From contig JAHISX010000019.1 of the NCBI GenBank assembly GCA_018817915.1, positions 1 to 63,217 on the forward strand: a DNA stretch of 63,217 bases, read 5' to 3'. Source of the stretch: Bacillota bacterium (lineage in GTDB: Bacteria; Bacillota_I; Bacilli_A; Acholeplasmatales; Acholeplasmataceae). Positions 6,839 through 15,317 of this stretch are shown here, in pieces. The translations under genes and the position numbers were made by a program. Each line of letters starts with the position of its first letter. The stretch's first letter is position 1. The notes under the pieces were generated by a model. It made no database searches, had not been told where the DNA came from, and saw only the letters and a list, made by a program, of their open reading frames with translations.

Positions 6839-8710
6839 TTATTTGGATGAATCAATCATGAGTTTAACTAAATGATTAGAAAATTCTGTTGGGTCTTCAA
6901 TAGGAAGCCCTTCGATGAGTAAAGCTTGATGATAAAGAATACTTGCATACTCATTAATCTTCTTTTCATCTTTTTCATAGATTACCTTCAAAGCTTGAAA
7001 TAATTCATGATCAGGATTAATTTCTAAGATTTTATCAGCATGAATATCTTTAGCATTTGGCATTTGCTTTAAAACTTTTTCCATCTCCATGCTGATACCT
7101 TCACCAGATACTAGACAGACTGCAGACTCTTTGAGTCTATAGGATAACTTGACATCTTTAACTTTATCTTTAAGTGCTTTTTTGATTGCTTTCATGATGT
7201 CTTTATTATCTTTTTCTTTGGACTTAAGGTCTTCCTTCTTTGTTTCATCCATTAAATCTGTATCAGCTTGTTGGATGGATTTGAATGGTACTTCATTATA
7301 AGATTGCATGACTTGAATCATGAATTCATCGATTTCATCGGTGAATAATAAAACTTCAAGGTCTTTATCTTTCATAATATCCATTTGCGGAAGATTTAAA
7401 ATGCTTTGCTTCGATTTACCAGTAGCATAGTAAATCGCATGTTGATCGATTTGCTTTCTTTCTATGTACTCTTTCAAGGTTAGATAGTCATCGCTCTTAT
7501 TTGTTTTGAAAAGAATTAAGTCTTGAAGCTTTTCTTTATTTAAGCCAAAGCTTTCATAAATACCATATTTCAAGGTGTTCTTATAATTTTCATAAAATGT
7601 TAAATACGTTTCTTTTTCATGCAAAAGCATACTTTCCAATTCACTCTTAATTTTCTTTTCTAGATGGGCAGCAATCTTTTTAACTTGATGGTTTTGTTGT
7701 AAGACTTCACGTGAAATATTTAAAGAGATATCCGCTGAATCAACAAGTCCTTTAACAAACTTGAAGTAATCAGGAAATAAGTCTTTATTCTTATCTTGGA
7801 TAAAGACGCCTTTTGAATAGAGTTGAAGCCCTTTTTCATATTTTTCACTATAAAAATCATAAGGTGCTTTCTTTGGAATGAAAAGGAGTGCAGTATAAGT
7901 TAACATCCCTTCGACACTTGTATGAATCACCTTGAGTGGATCTTCATAATCACCAAATTGATGTTTATAAAATGCATTCATGTCTTCATCTTTAATATCA
8001 GCTTTTGATCGCTTCCAAATAGGAACCATTTGATTCAAGGTTTCTACTTCTTGAGATTCTTTTTCATCTTTTTTGTTTGTTACCATCATGTTGATTGGAT
8101 ATCTAACATAATCACTATACTTTTTGACTAGTGATCTTAATGTATAAGGTTTTGTATAAGTTGAGAATGTTTCTTCGTTTTCTTCATCATCTTGTCTTAA
8201 ATTCAGTGTAATGGTTGTTCCTAAAGTCTCTTTTTCAATTTCATCAATGGTATAAGATGTTTCTCCATTGGATGTCCATTTGTAACCTGTAGATGCATAA
8301 GGTGATCTTGTTTCCACGGTGACTTCATCTGCAACCATGAAAGCACTGTAAAAACCTACACCAAACTGACCTATTAAATCTAGATTTTTTTCGTCCATCT
8401 TTTCAAGAAAGGATTTTGAACCACTTTCTGCAATTGTTCCTAAATTATTGATAAGTTCTTCTTCTGTAAACCCGATCCCATTATCAGTGATGATCAGTGT
8501 ATTGTTCACTTCATCTGGAGTTATCCAAATTTCATAGGTTTCAGCTGGAATACTCGTATCTGTTAGGGAAAGAAAATGACGCTTGTCAATCGCATCACTT
8601 GCATTAGAAATGAGCTCTCTTAAAAAAATTTCCTTTTGTGTGTAAATTGAATGTGTCATTAAATGTAAGAGTTTCTTTGACTCTGTTTTAAATTGTTTTG
8701 TTTTTGCCAT
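6839..8710 (-). CDS. htpG: Chaperone protein HtpG (Hsp90)
   Basis: The protein has 623 residues from ATG 8708-8710, eight bases after GGAGG. An in-frame GTG at 8725 lies inside the ribosome site and is rejected. The N-terminal ATPase domain has the GHKL motifs: E-L-I-S-N-A-S-D-A at about 32-40, D-N-G-I-G-F-T at about 79-85 and G-Q-F-G-V-G-F-Y-S-A-F. The middle domain has the conserved S-R-E-x-L-Q-Q segment. The length matches bacterial Hsp90. It is a cytosolic ATP-dependent chaperone dimer. It appears monocistronic, with a consensus promoter at 8731-8759. No CIRCE inverted repeat or other heat-shock operator is visible upstream. Confidence 0.97.
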   Translation of the reverse strand: MAKTKQFKTESKKLLHLMTHSIYTQKEIFLRELISNASDAIDKRHFLSLTDTSIPAETYEIWITPDEVNNTLIITDNGIGFTEEELINNLGTIAESGSKSFLEKMDEKNLDLIGQFGVGFYSAFMVADEVTVETRSPYASTGYKWTSNGETSYTIDEIEKETLGTTITLNLRQDDEENEETFSTYTKPYTLRSLVKKYSDYVRYPINMMVTNKKDEKESQEVETLNQMVPIWKRSKADIKDEDMNAFYKHQFGDYEDPLKVIHTSVEGMLTYTALLFIPKKAPYDFYSEKYEKGLQLYSKGVFIQDKNKDLFPDYFKFVKGLVDSADISLNISREVLQQNHQVKKIAAHLEKKIKSELESMLLHEKETYLTFYENYKNTLKYGIYESFGLNKEKLQDLILFKTNKSDDYLTLKEYIERKQIDQHAIYYATGKSKQSILNLPQMDIMKDKDLEVLLFTDEIDEFMIQVMQSYNEVPFKSIQQADTDLMDETKKEDLKSKEKDNKDIMKAIKKALKDKVKDVKLSYRLKESAVCLVSGEGISMEMEKVLKQMPNAKDIHADKILEINPDHELFQALKVIYEKDEKKINEYASILYHQALLIEGLPIEDPTEFSNHLVKLMIDSSK

Positions 8711-8730
8711 GTGTATCGCCTCCACTAAAA

Positions 8731-8759
8731 ATCTTAATCAAAAGTTTTCAGTATGTCAA
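8731..8759 (-). promoter_or_regulatory. SigA promoter of htpG
   Basis: TTGACA (8754-8759) and TAAGAT (8731-8736) on the minus strand are 17 bp apart, about 20 bp before the start codon. Confidence 0.7.
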
Positions 8760-8789
8760 GTTTTTTGTATTTTATTTTAAAATACACGA

Positions 8790-9473
8790 TTAGGAATGAT
8801 GGATTTCATGTTTCTTAGTTTTAGGAATAGAAAGTAAGATTCCTAAGACAACAGATAGATAAGCTGCCATTAAGACACGATAGTTTTCAGGTAATAAGAA
8901 TGTGATGGTGTGTGCTGGTATCCAAAAGAAAGGTATCGTTTTTAGGACCACAAAATTTAAAAACTCATGAAAATCGATATGATCAGTAACCTCTCTAAAT
9001 TTCACATGAATAATTTTATTGATGTTGCCCTCTCCAAGTTCTATATATCTGTCTGTTATTTTATGGAATAGCATGAATGTGGGAGCAAAGAAAACATTCA
9101 TTAAAATACTGATCAAAGCAGCTGTTAAGAGCGATGCTAAAAATGATGTATTTTGAATGCTTGGTAATAGATTTGCTTGCTCAGCACTTGCAACTCCAGA
9201 AGCAAACAGTTTAAAAATGATCACAAAAACCATCCCTAAAAAGCCCCAAACAATAAATTTAAGTAAAATACCGCGATCACCAAAATAAGTTCCAGTTCTT
9301 AATCTATGTGCTAATCTCTCACCGAGACTAGCTAAAATAGCCGTCTTAATAAATCCCATCAAATAAGGGTGAGATGCTGTTGACGCTTCAAAAACTGATC
9401 TTGATTGAGGAATGATCACTATTAAAGAAAGTAAAACAAGAGATAGTATCCAAAGAAAATCACTTTTTCTCAT
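8790..9473 (-). CDS. Mpv17/PMP22-like integral membrane protein
   Basis: The protein has 227 residues and about five hydrophobic segments. The C-terminal block F-W-I-P-A-H-T-I-T-F-L-L-P-x-x-Y-R-V (about 180-197) resembles the W-x-x-P-x-x-x-x-x-F-x-x-P-x-x-x-R signature of the Mpv17/PMP22 family, which is also found in Firmicutes. Function in bacteria is unknown. It stands alone between htpG and a lipoprotein gene on the same strand. The family call rests on one motif, so it is moderate. Confidence 0.55.
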   Translation of the reverse strand: MRKSDFLWILSLVLLSLIVIIPQSRSVFEASTASHPYLMGFIKTAILASLGERLAHRLRTGTYFGDRGILLKFIVWGFLGMVFVIIFKLFASGVASAEQANLLPSIQNTSFLASLLTAALISILMNVFFAPTFMLFHKITDRYIELGEGNINKIIHVKFREVTDHIDFHEFLNFVVLKTIPFFWIPAHTITFLLPENYRVLMAAYLSVVLGILLSIPKTKKHEIHHS

Positions 9474-9579
9474 ATAACCTCCAGATGTAAAATAGGAAAG
9501 GGTGCAACTTGTGTATTATTATATCATATTCATTTCAGCTTTTATTTTCATTATTCCAAAGAATGATAGGAAAATATAT

Positions 9580-9610
9580 AAAAAACTGATCAAATAAATG
9601 ACCAGTTTTT
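9580..9610 (-). terminator. Terminator of the lipoprotein gene
   Basis: AAAAACTG-TC and GA-CAGTTTTT form a stem with one mismatch around AAATAAAT, followed on the minus strand by T-rich sequence. It lies about 20 bp past the stop at 9631. Confidence 0.6.
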
Positions 9611-9630
9611 AGGATTGAGTCGATACCTAA

Positions 9631-10542
9631 TTATTTAACTTCTGTTTCTAATTTTCCAAAAGCAGTTTGTGCTAATAGGAAATACTCTTGAAAAGATGAA
9701 TTGGTTGCACCAGTTACCATATCAGCAACTTGCCAATATGTATCTTCAACACCATTGAGTGTAGTAAGAACTGTAGTAAACGCCAATGTATCAAAAGCTG
9801 CACCATTTTCTTCTAAGAATGCTTCAATGGTATCAATATTAGCTTGCCAACCAAAATTGCCTTCACTAGCTTGCCAGTAGTTTGAATTTCCATCTTTATA
9901 TAAATTTTCACTAACAACAATCGGACTTGTATCACCAAAAGACTTTAATAATTTGAATCCACCAGTATTGAGTTCATCATAGTATGCTTTCATGTTAGCT
10001 TCGCTTTTTATGATGTCCATATCTAAGTTTTTAATATCTCTACTACCAGTTTTTAAAGCTCCAGTTTCATCAACTGCAGAATAAACTAATAATCCAGCCT
10101 CTGTTTGTAAAGCTTTGAATACAGCATCATTATAACTGATGTATAATGCATAGCTTACATAACCAATAACTAAAGTGTTGGATTCGTTCCAATCAGTAGG
10201 TGCAGATAAAGTCGATAGAGTGACTTCAGCCAATGTATGCGGCATAAATGCTTCATTGATTTCAACATCCAAAACACCGTCTTCTACAACAATGACTACT
10301 TGCCCTACATATCCACCGTGAGTATATTGATATGCTTCTACGGTCTGATCTTTATAACTAACCATTTTTGAATCTAATTCATTTTGTAAAGCTGATTTTT
10401 CATCACTTAGTATATCAACTTCACTTTCTAAATCATTTTTTTCAGAAATTAGCGTATTATAATCTTCTTGGCTAATATTTGAACAAGCTGATAAAGTAAG
10501 GATTAATCCTAATACTATGACTAATAATAATTTTTTTCTCAT
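9631..10542 (-). CDS. Lipoprotein with an FMN-attachment (ApbE-type) motif
   Basis: The protein has 303 residues. The N-terminus is a lipoprotein signal ending in L-S-A-C (Cys20), followed by a short coiled coil (about 25-58) and a globular domain. Near the C-terminus, D-M-V-T-G-A-T-N-S-S (274-283) matches the ApbE flavinylation consensus D-x-x-T/S-G-A-T-x-S/T, with Thr280 as the expected FMN acceptor. The domain starting G-G-Y-x-G-x-V-V-I-V-V-E-D-G resembles the FMN-binding lipoproteins related to PplA of flavin-based extracellular electron transfer. It would be anchored on the outer face of the cytoplasmic membrane. No apbE or NADH-dehydrogenase partner is next to it. The flavin is inferred from the motif only. 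Confidence 0.65.
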   Translation of the reverse strand: MRKKLLLVIVLGLILTLSACSNISQEDYNTLISEKNDLESEVDILSDEKSALQNELDSKMVSYKDQTVEAYQYTHGGYVGQVVIVVEDGVLDVEINEAFMPHTLAEVTLSTLSAPTDWNESNTLVIGYVSYALYISYNDAVFKALQTEAGLLVYSAVDETGALKTGSRDIKNLDMDIIKSEANMKAYYDELNTGGFKLLKSFGDTSPIVVSENLYKDGNSNYWQASEGNFGWQANIDTIEAFLEENGAAFDTLAFTTVLTTLNGVEDTYWQVADMVTGATNSSFQEYFLLAQTAFGKLETEVK

Positions 10543-10896
10543 TTTACTTCCTCCTATTTTCTTCGGTCAGGTTAGATTTTAGCAAATACGATTAGTCAAG
10601 TCAAGGAAAACAATAATAAAAAAACAAGCTTATTCAATTTTCTTTTTTATTGAATAAATATCCTGTTTTTAGTGCTATTTAACAGCCTTATTGTGCTGTT
10701 TATTAACAAAAAATATTATAAATAAGAAACCGTATTTTTAAGAAAAAAACATCACTGCAAGCAAATCACAGTGACGTCTTAATTTATTTTTGAAAAGTTA
10801 TTTCATACTTACTTTCATCAATATTTAACCTATAAACTTTTGATCATAAATTTTAATAAAATAATATAGCGACAACCCTTTTTTTTATGATTATAT
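10543..10896. other. Intergenic region between the lipoprotein and hydA genes
   Basis: I see no credible gene here. It holds the hairpin at 10742-10777 and a second AT-rich inverted repeat, TTATTCAAT/ATTGAATAA at about 10630-10655, followed on the minus strand by a T run. The two together probably insulate the lipoprotein gene from hydA transcription. The promoter of the lipoprotein gene should also be here but is not clear. Confidence 0.4.
10742..10777 (-). terminator. Terminator downstream of hydA
   Basis: ACGTCACTG and CAGTGATGT pair (one wobble) around an 11-base loop, followed on the minus strand by seven T. It lies 120 bp past the hydA stop. Confidence 0.65.
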
Positions 10897-12627
10897 TTAA
10901 TTTTTGTTCTTGTGATTACGATCGTGATAATGTGTGTGAAGTAGATGATGTGACAATTCTCCAAGAGGTTCCTTGAGGAAATCTTCATAAAGTGCAATAA
11001 CTTCAGGATTTTCATGTGATTTTCTTATCGCCATATTCGCATCAACACGATAAGTTGAATCTATTCTTTCCTGACGAACTTTATTGGTTGTTCCATAAGG
11101 TTGTCCACCACCGCCAATACAGCCACCTGGGCAAGTCATAATTTCGATAAATGCATAAGGTGATGTGCCTTCTCTAACTTGGTCGCATAAGACTTTAGCC
11201 ATGGATAGAGTATGTGCAACAGCAACCTTCACCATTGAACCACCTAGATTAACTTCAGCTTCTTTAATCCCTTCAAGGCCTCTTAATTCTTTAAAATCAA
11301 GACTTTCCAAAGGTTTCTTATTGACGACTTCGTAAACTGTTCTAATTGCAGCTTCCATAACACCACCGGTTGCTCCAAAGATTGCAGCAGCACCAGTTGT
11401 AATACCAAATGGTGAGTCAAATGGTTTTTCATCAAGACTTTCGAAATCAATACCCATTTGTTTGATCATCTTACCTAATTCTCTAGTTGTTAAAACAACA
11501 TCGATATCAGGACTATTTTCATCGACTCTCATTTCTTCACGTTTAGCTTCATACTTCTTTGCAGTACAAGGCATAACAGAGACAACAAAGACATTTTTAG
11601 GATCTAATCCTGCTCTTTGTGGATAATAAGATTTAGCAAGTGCACCAAACATTTGTTGTGGTGACTTACAAGATGAAATATGATCTAAAATATCTGGATA
11701 GCGCGTTTCAGCATAATTGATCCAACCTGGGCAACATGATGTCATCATCGGTAGTGTACCACCATTGGTCACACGATGAATGAGTTCATTACCTTCTTCA
11801 ATAATTGTTAAATCTGCAGTGAAATCAGTATCAAACACTTGATCAAATCCTAAGATCTTCATTGCAGATACCATTTTACCTGTAACGATTGTTCCAACTT
11901 TTTGACCAACTTCTTCACCTAATGAAACGCGAACTGCAGGTGCAACTTGAACAATGACATGCTTTTTAGGATCGGTAAGTGCTCTCCAAACTAAATCTGT
12001 ATCATCTTTTTCTGTAATTGCTCCTACTGGACAAACGCTTGCGCATTGTCCACAGAATGTACAAAAATCATCAGATAATTCTTCATCAAAAACTGCAGAT
12101 ACTCTAGTTTCTTGTCCTCTACCTAAAATAGCTAAAACGCTTGTGCCTTGTACATTGTTACATACATCAACGCAACGACCACATTTAATACATAAATTAG
12201 GGTTTCTAACGATGGAAGGATTACTTTCATCAATTTCGCATTTTTCAAAGACACTTGGAAATCTATTTTCATCAATCCCTAAGTTTTTAGCTAGGTTTTG
12301 AAGTTCACATCTCATGTTTTTTACGCAAGTTGTACAATTGGTATCATGATTAGATAAAATCAGTTCAACGATTGTTTTACGTGCATTCAAAACTCTAGGT
12401 GAATTGGTTTGAACAACCATTCCTTCAGAAACAATTGTCGAGCACGATGATACAAGTCCTTTTTTACCTTCAACTTCAACAACACATACACGACAATCAG
12501 ACTTGATGTTCAAATCTTCATAATAACATAGTGTAGGAATGTTCATGCTGAACTTCTTTGCTGCTTTTAAGATTGAAGTATTCTCTTCAACGGATACTTT
12601 GACATTATTAATTGTTAAATTTACCAT
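10897..12627 (-). CDS. hydA: [FeFe] hydrogenase catalytic subunit HydA, NADH-linked type
   Basis: The protein has 576 residues. AGGAGG stands eight bases before ATG 12625-12627, so this start is preferred to longer readings. Domains in order: a 2Fe-2S plant-type ferredoxin fold (cysteines around 34-65), a His-Cys3 cluster site (N-H-D-T-N-C-x-x-C-x-x-x-x-x-C), two 4Fe-4S motifs (CIKCGRC and CTFCGQC, each with a following C) and the H-cluster domain with T-S-C-C-P-G-W, M-P-C-T-A-K-K and M-T-C-P-G-G-C-I-G-G-G. All H-cluster cysteines are present. It reduces protons or oxidises H2 with electrons passed through HydB and HydC. It is last in hydCBA. The H-cluster maturases HydEFG are not in the window. 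Confidence 0.95.
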   Translation of the reverse strand: MVNLTINNVKVSVEENTSILKAAKKFSMNIPTLCYYEDLNIKSDCRVCVVEVEGKKGLVSSCSTIVSEGMVVQTNSPRVLNARKTIVELILSNHDTNCTTCVKNMRCELQNLAKNLGIDENRFPSVFEKCEIDESNPSIVRNPNLCIKCGRCVDVCNNVQGTSVLAILGRGQETRVSAVFDEELSDDFCTFCGQCASVCPVGAITEKDDTDLVWRALTDPKKHVIVQVAPAVRVSLGEEVGQKVGTIVTGKMVSAMKILGFDQVFDTDFTADLTIIEEGNELIHRVTNGGTLPMMTSCCPGWINYAETRYPDILDHISSCKSPQQMFGALAKSYYPQRAGLDPKNVFVVSVMPCTAKKYEAKREEMRVDENSPDIDVVLTTRELGKMIKQMGIDFESLDEKPFDSPFGITTGAAAIFGATGGVMEAAIRTVYEVVNKKPLESLDFKELRGLEGIKEAEVNLGGSMVKVAVAHTLSMAKVLCDQVREGTSPYAFIEIMTCPGGCIGGGGQPYGTTNKVRQERIDSTYRVDANMAIRKSHENPEVIALYEDFLKEPLGELSHHLLHTHYHDRNHKNKN

Positions 12628-12640
12628 TTTCATATCCTCC

Positions 12641-13900
12641 TTAACCTCTCTCAGGGTGTTCAACACGATCAATGTAATCGTCTCTGAAATATCTGAGTGA
12701 TGAAATAATAGCTGTAGGCGAAGTTTGACCTAAACCACATAATGATGCTTGGTGAATGACACGAGCAAGTGATTCCAATGAAGCGATATCTGCCATCGTT
12801 GCTTTTCTTTCAATAAATTTGATGACAAGATTAGCTAGTTGGATATGCCCTTCACGACAAGGTGTACATTTTCCACATGATTCGTGTTGGAAAAAGCGAA
12901 CAACTTTAAGTAATATATCGAATAAGTCAAATCTTTCGTCCATGACGATGATAGCACCTGCGCCAGTCTTAGATTCAAACTCTTCAAAACGTTCAAAATC
13001 AATCATCATATCGAGCATATATTCAGGAATAATTGGACCGCAAGCGCCACCCAATTGAACCATCTTAATCTTTCTGTCCTTTTCAATACCGCCACCTAGC
13101 TTGTAGATGACATCGCGAATAGGAACGCCAAATGGAATTTCAAAGACACCTTTATTTTTAACATTACCTGATAATGAAATCAGTTTGGTACCTGTCGAAG
13201 AAGGTGTACCTATTTTAGCAAATGCTTCGCCACCCATTTCAAGTATGGTTGGTATTGTTGAGAAGGTTTCAACATTATTGATTAATGTTGGTTTGCCATA
13301 AACTCCTACTTGAGTAGGGAATGGAGGCTTAACTCTAGTTCTACCAGGGTTACCTTCAATAGATTCAATTAAGGCAAATTCTTCACCACAAACATAGGAA
13401 CCAGCACCAGATCTAACTTCAATATCAAAATTAAATTTAGTTCCTAAAATCTTTTTACCTAAAAAGCCTTTTTTCTTAGCTTCGTCAATTGACCACTTAA
13501 GTAAGCTGATTGATTTTTGATATTCACCACGTACATAAATAAAGCCTTTGGTGCCACCAGTTGCATAAGCAACAATAATCATACCTTCAATGACTTGATG
13601 TGGATCGTTTTCCATTAAATAACGATCCTTAAAGTTACCTGGTTCACCTTCATCAGCATTACAGATAATGTATTTTTCTTTATTGGTTTCTTTAGCCAAA
13701 CCCATCATTTTAATTGCTGCTGGAAATCCGGCACCACCTCTACCACGTAGATAGGCTTTTTGAACTTCTTCAATAATCTCTGTCTTTTCCATAGACAAAG
13801 CTTTCTTTAAATTAGTATAACCGTCAAATTTGATGTATTCATCAATGGATAATGGGTTAATTTTTCCAAATCGTTTGGAGATCAATTTCATTTCTATCAT
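12641..13900 (-). CDS. hydB: NADH-binding hydrogenase subunit HydB (NuoF-like), minimal form
   Basis: The protein is about 419 residues and NuoF-like. R-G-R-G-G-A-G-F-P (FMN/NADH site), C-N-A-D-E-G-E-P-G-N-F-K-D-R and the 4Fe-4S motif S-C-G-K-C-T-P-C-R-E-G with a distal C in S-L-C-G-L-G are all intact. It lacks both the N-terminal thioredoxin-like 2Fe-2S domain and the C-terminal ferredoxin domain of the about 600-residue HydB of electron-bifurcating hydrogenases. Its start overlaps the end of hydC (ATG 13898-13900, or GTG one codon earlier), with little ribosome site, so it is probably translationally coupled. It delivers NADH electrons to HydA, whose gene follows after 13 bp. Confidence 0.92.
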   Translation of the reverse strand: MIEMKLISKRFGKINPLSIDEYIKFDGYTNLKKALSMEKTEIIEEVQKAYLRGRGGAGFPAAIKMMGLAKETNKEKYIICNADEGEPGNFKDRYLMENDPHQVIEGMIIVAYATGGTKGFIYVRGEYQKSISLLKWSIDEAKKKGFLGKKILGTKFNFDIEVRSGAGSYVCGEEFALIESIEGNPGRTRVKPPFPTQVGVYGKPTLINNVETFSTIPTILEMGGEAFAKIGTPSSTGTKLISLSGNVKNKGVFEIPFGVPIRDVIYKLGGGIEKDRKIKMVQLGGACGPIIPEYMLDMMIDFERFEEFESKTGAGAIIVMDERFDLFDILLKVVRFFQHESCGKCTPCREGHIQLANLVIKFIERKATMADIASLESLARVIHQASLCGLGQTSPTAIISSLRYFRDDYIDRVEHPERG

Positions 13901-14358
13901 CACATGTACACCCGATACTCAGATAATATCGCTTTAATTTTATCCGCAGTTAAATGCGTATAGATCTTGTCATTGATTCTCATGGCAGGACCGACTTCAC
14001 AACAACCTAAACAGCTTGTATACTCTAAAGTAAACTGTTGATTGGCTGTTGTTTCATTGACACGAATTCCGAGCTCCTTTTCAATTATTTTTAAAATATC
14101 CACATCAGAACTTACATAGCAAGGGATATCCTTGCATACTTGAATAATGTGTTTGCCTCTTGGCTTGTCTGAAAAAAACGTATAAAATGATAAAACACTG
14201 CAAACCTTGCTTTCAGGTATGCTTAAATATGAAGCAATCTCAATGATTTCTTCTTTAGAGATATAGTGATTGCTTTTGACCGTTTGATAATCTAGTAGAA
14301 TTTCAATCAATTGGTCTTCTTTCTTTGGATACTTTTGTAGCACTTCTTTTAACAACAT
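13900..14358 (-). CDS. hydC: 2Fe-2S hydrogenase subunit HydC (NuoE-like)
   Basis: This 152-residue protein has a thioredoxin-like fold with the four NuoE-type ligands in two pairs, C-K-D-I-P-C and C-L-G-C. It carries one 2Fe-2S cluster and works with HydB. The N-terminal helical part (about 1-70) is typical of the family. The ribosome site AGGAGG is seven bases before the ATG. It is the first gene of hydCBA. Its stop overlaps the hydB start, and the predicted promoter lies about 220 bp upstream, leaving a long leader. Confidence 0.92.
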   Translation of the reverse strand: MLLKEVLQKYPKKEDQLIEILLDYQTVKSNHYISKEEIIEIASYLSIPESKVCSVLSFYTFFSDKPRGKHIIQVCKDIPCYVSSDVDILKIIEKELGIRVNETTANQQFTLEYTSCLGCCEVGPAMRINDKIYTHLTADKIKAILSEYRVYM

Positions 14359-14586
14359 AGTTATTCCTCCTGTTTAAAGTAAAAAACAAACAATTCCATA
14401 AAACTGCCATAGTGTAGAGTGTTGTGTCCATTATCATGTAAACGTAAGATGTATCTTAGAGTAGAAATTGTCTCCTTCCTACCTTTAAGCTCATAAAAAG
14501 TAATTACTCAAAGTAAAAAAGTTGTTGTCATTATAAAAAAACTGTATAAACCTCCATTTCTTCAGTTCATCGAATAATTTACCTTA
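14359..14586 (-). other. Long AT-rich 5' leader of hydCBA
   Basis: There are about 220 bp between the promoter at 14587-14615 and the hydC start. I find no gene, no terminator-like T run and no riboswitch core I recognise (the FMN, SAM and cobalamin cores were considered). A small self-complementary TAAGAT/ATCTTA pair lies around 14445-14458. A closer second promoter cannot be excluded. Confidence 0.35.
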
Positions 14587-14615
14587 ATGATATTATGAAA
14601 ACGCTTGAAAGTCAA
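14587..14615 (-). promoter_or_regulatory. Candidate hydCBA promoter with an embedded cre-like box
   Basis: TTGACT (14610-14615) and TATCAT (14587-14592) on the minus strand are 17 bp apart. The spacer contains TGAAAACGCTTGAA (14596-14609, plus strand), close to a CcpA cre site. No Rex-type TTGTGAA/TTCACAA box was seen. Confidence 0.6.
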
Positions 14616-14685
14616 TGAAATTTGGGAAAAAACAATAATATAACATAATATGAAAGATATATAATATCTAGATGTTTATTTTAAA

Positions 14686-14720
14686 AGAAAAAAGCTCAAC
14701 ATTGTCTTTGTTGGGCTTTT
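14686..14720 (-). terminator. Terminator of the RND-tetR unit
   Basis: AAAGCCCAAC pairs with GTTGAGCTTT (one wobble) and runs into T on the minus strand. It lies 10 bp past the TetR stop. Confidence 0.8.
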
Positions 14721-14729
14721 GTTTAGTAT

Positions 14730-15317
14730 TTATGATTTTTTAACTATATCAAGCGTTTGTTCATAAATTAATTCAAATAGATCATGCTCTTCAATCTCGA
14801 TTGCCTCATTGATATATTGAAACAATAATCCTGAAATCAGTGCTTGAACAACATGGCTTACATAAGGTTTTGGAACTTTAGGCTCTATTAACCCTTCGAT
14901 AATACCGAGTCTAAATATACCTTCAAAACGACTTTTCATTTGATCTCTAATATCACTCGCACAAGTCTCTAGTTGCTTACCTTGATGAATAAATGATACT
15001 TGATCAAAATTCATAATTGCATTCATGATGATTTTTGCATCTTTCATCACAAATAAGATCTTATCTAATTGTTCGAAAAATGCGTTTTTGAAACTCATAT
15101 TTTCAATATCTGACATCAAAATGGTTTTATAATGATTGAGTAGGTAGATGTATGTTTCTGATACCATATCTTCTTTACTACTGAAATGTTCATAAACTGT
15201 GCTTTTCCCTATTTCAGCCTCAGCTGCTATCTTGGAAATGGTAATCTGTTCTAGATTGTCGCCATCTTTAATATGAGAAATAACAGCACTTAATATTTTA
15301 TCCTTGGTTGACATCAT
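14730..15317 (-). CDS. TetR/AcrR-family repressor of the RND pump
   Basis: The protein has 195 residues. The N-terminal HTH (about 5-50) contains the TetR signature I-T-I-S-K-I-A-A-E-A-E-I-G-K-S-T-V-Y-E-H-F-S-S-K-E. The rest is the helical ligand-binding domain. The start (ATG 15315-15317, a second ATG follows directly) overlaps the end of the pump gene by 20 bp, so the two are co-transcribed. A G+C-rich palindrome between the shared promoter and the pump start (18716-18735) is the likely operator, giving autoregulated, drug- or lipid-inducible efflux. The inducer is unknown. Confidence 0.88.
   Translation of the reverse strand: MMSTKDKILSAVISHIKDGDNLEQITISKIAAEAEIGKSTVYEHFSSKEDMVSETYIYLLNHYKTILMSDIENMSFKNAFFEQLDKILFVMKDAKIIMNAIMNFDQVSFIHQGKQLETCASDIRDQMKSRFEGIFRLGIIEGLIEPKVPKPYVSHVVQALISGLLFQYINEAIEIEEHDLFELIYEQTLDIVKKS

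Noticed and set aside
8711-8760. CIRCE heat-shock element before htpG
   Set aside because: No TTAGCACTC-N9-GAGTGCTAA or close variant is visible.
10830-11015. A 61-codon frame over the hydA 3' end
   Set aside because: It lies in another frame over the conserved hydA coding region and has no ribosome site.
14359-14580. FMN, SAM or cobalamin riboswitch in the hyd leader
   Set aside because: None of the conserved core words of these classes was found.
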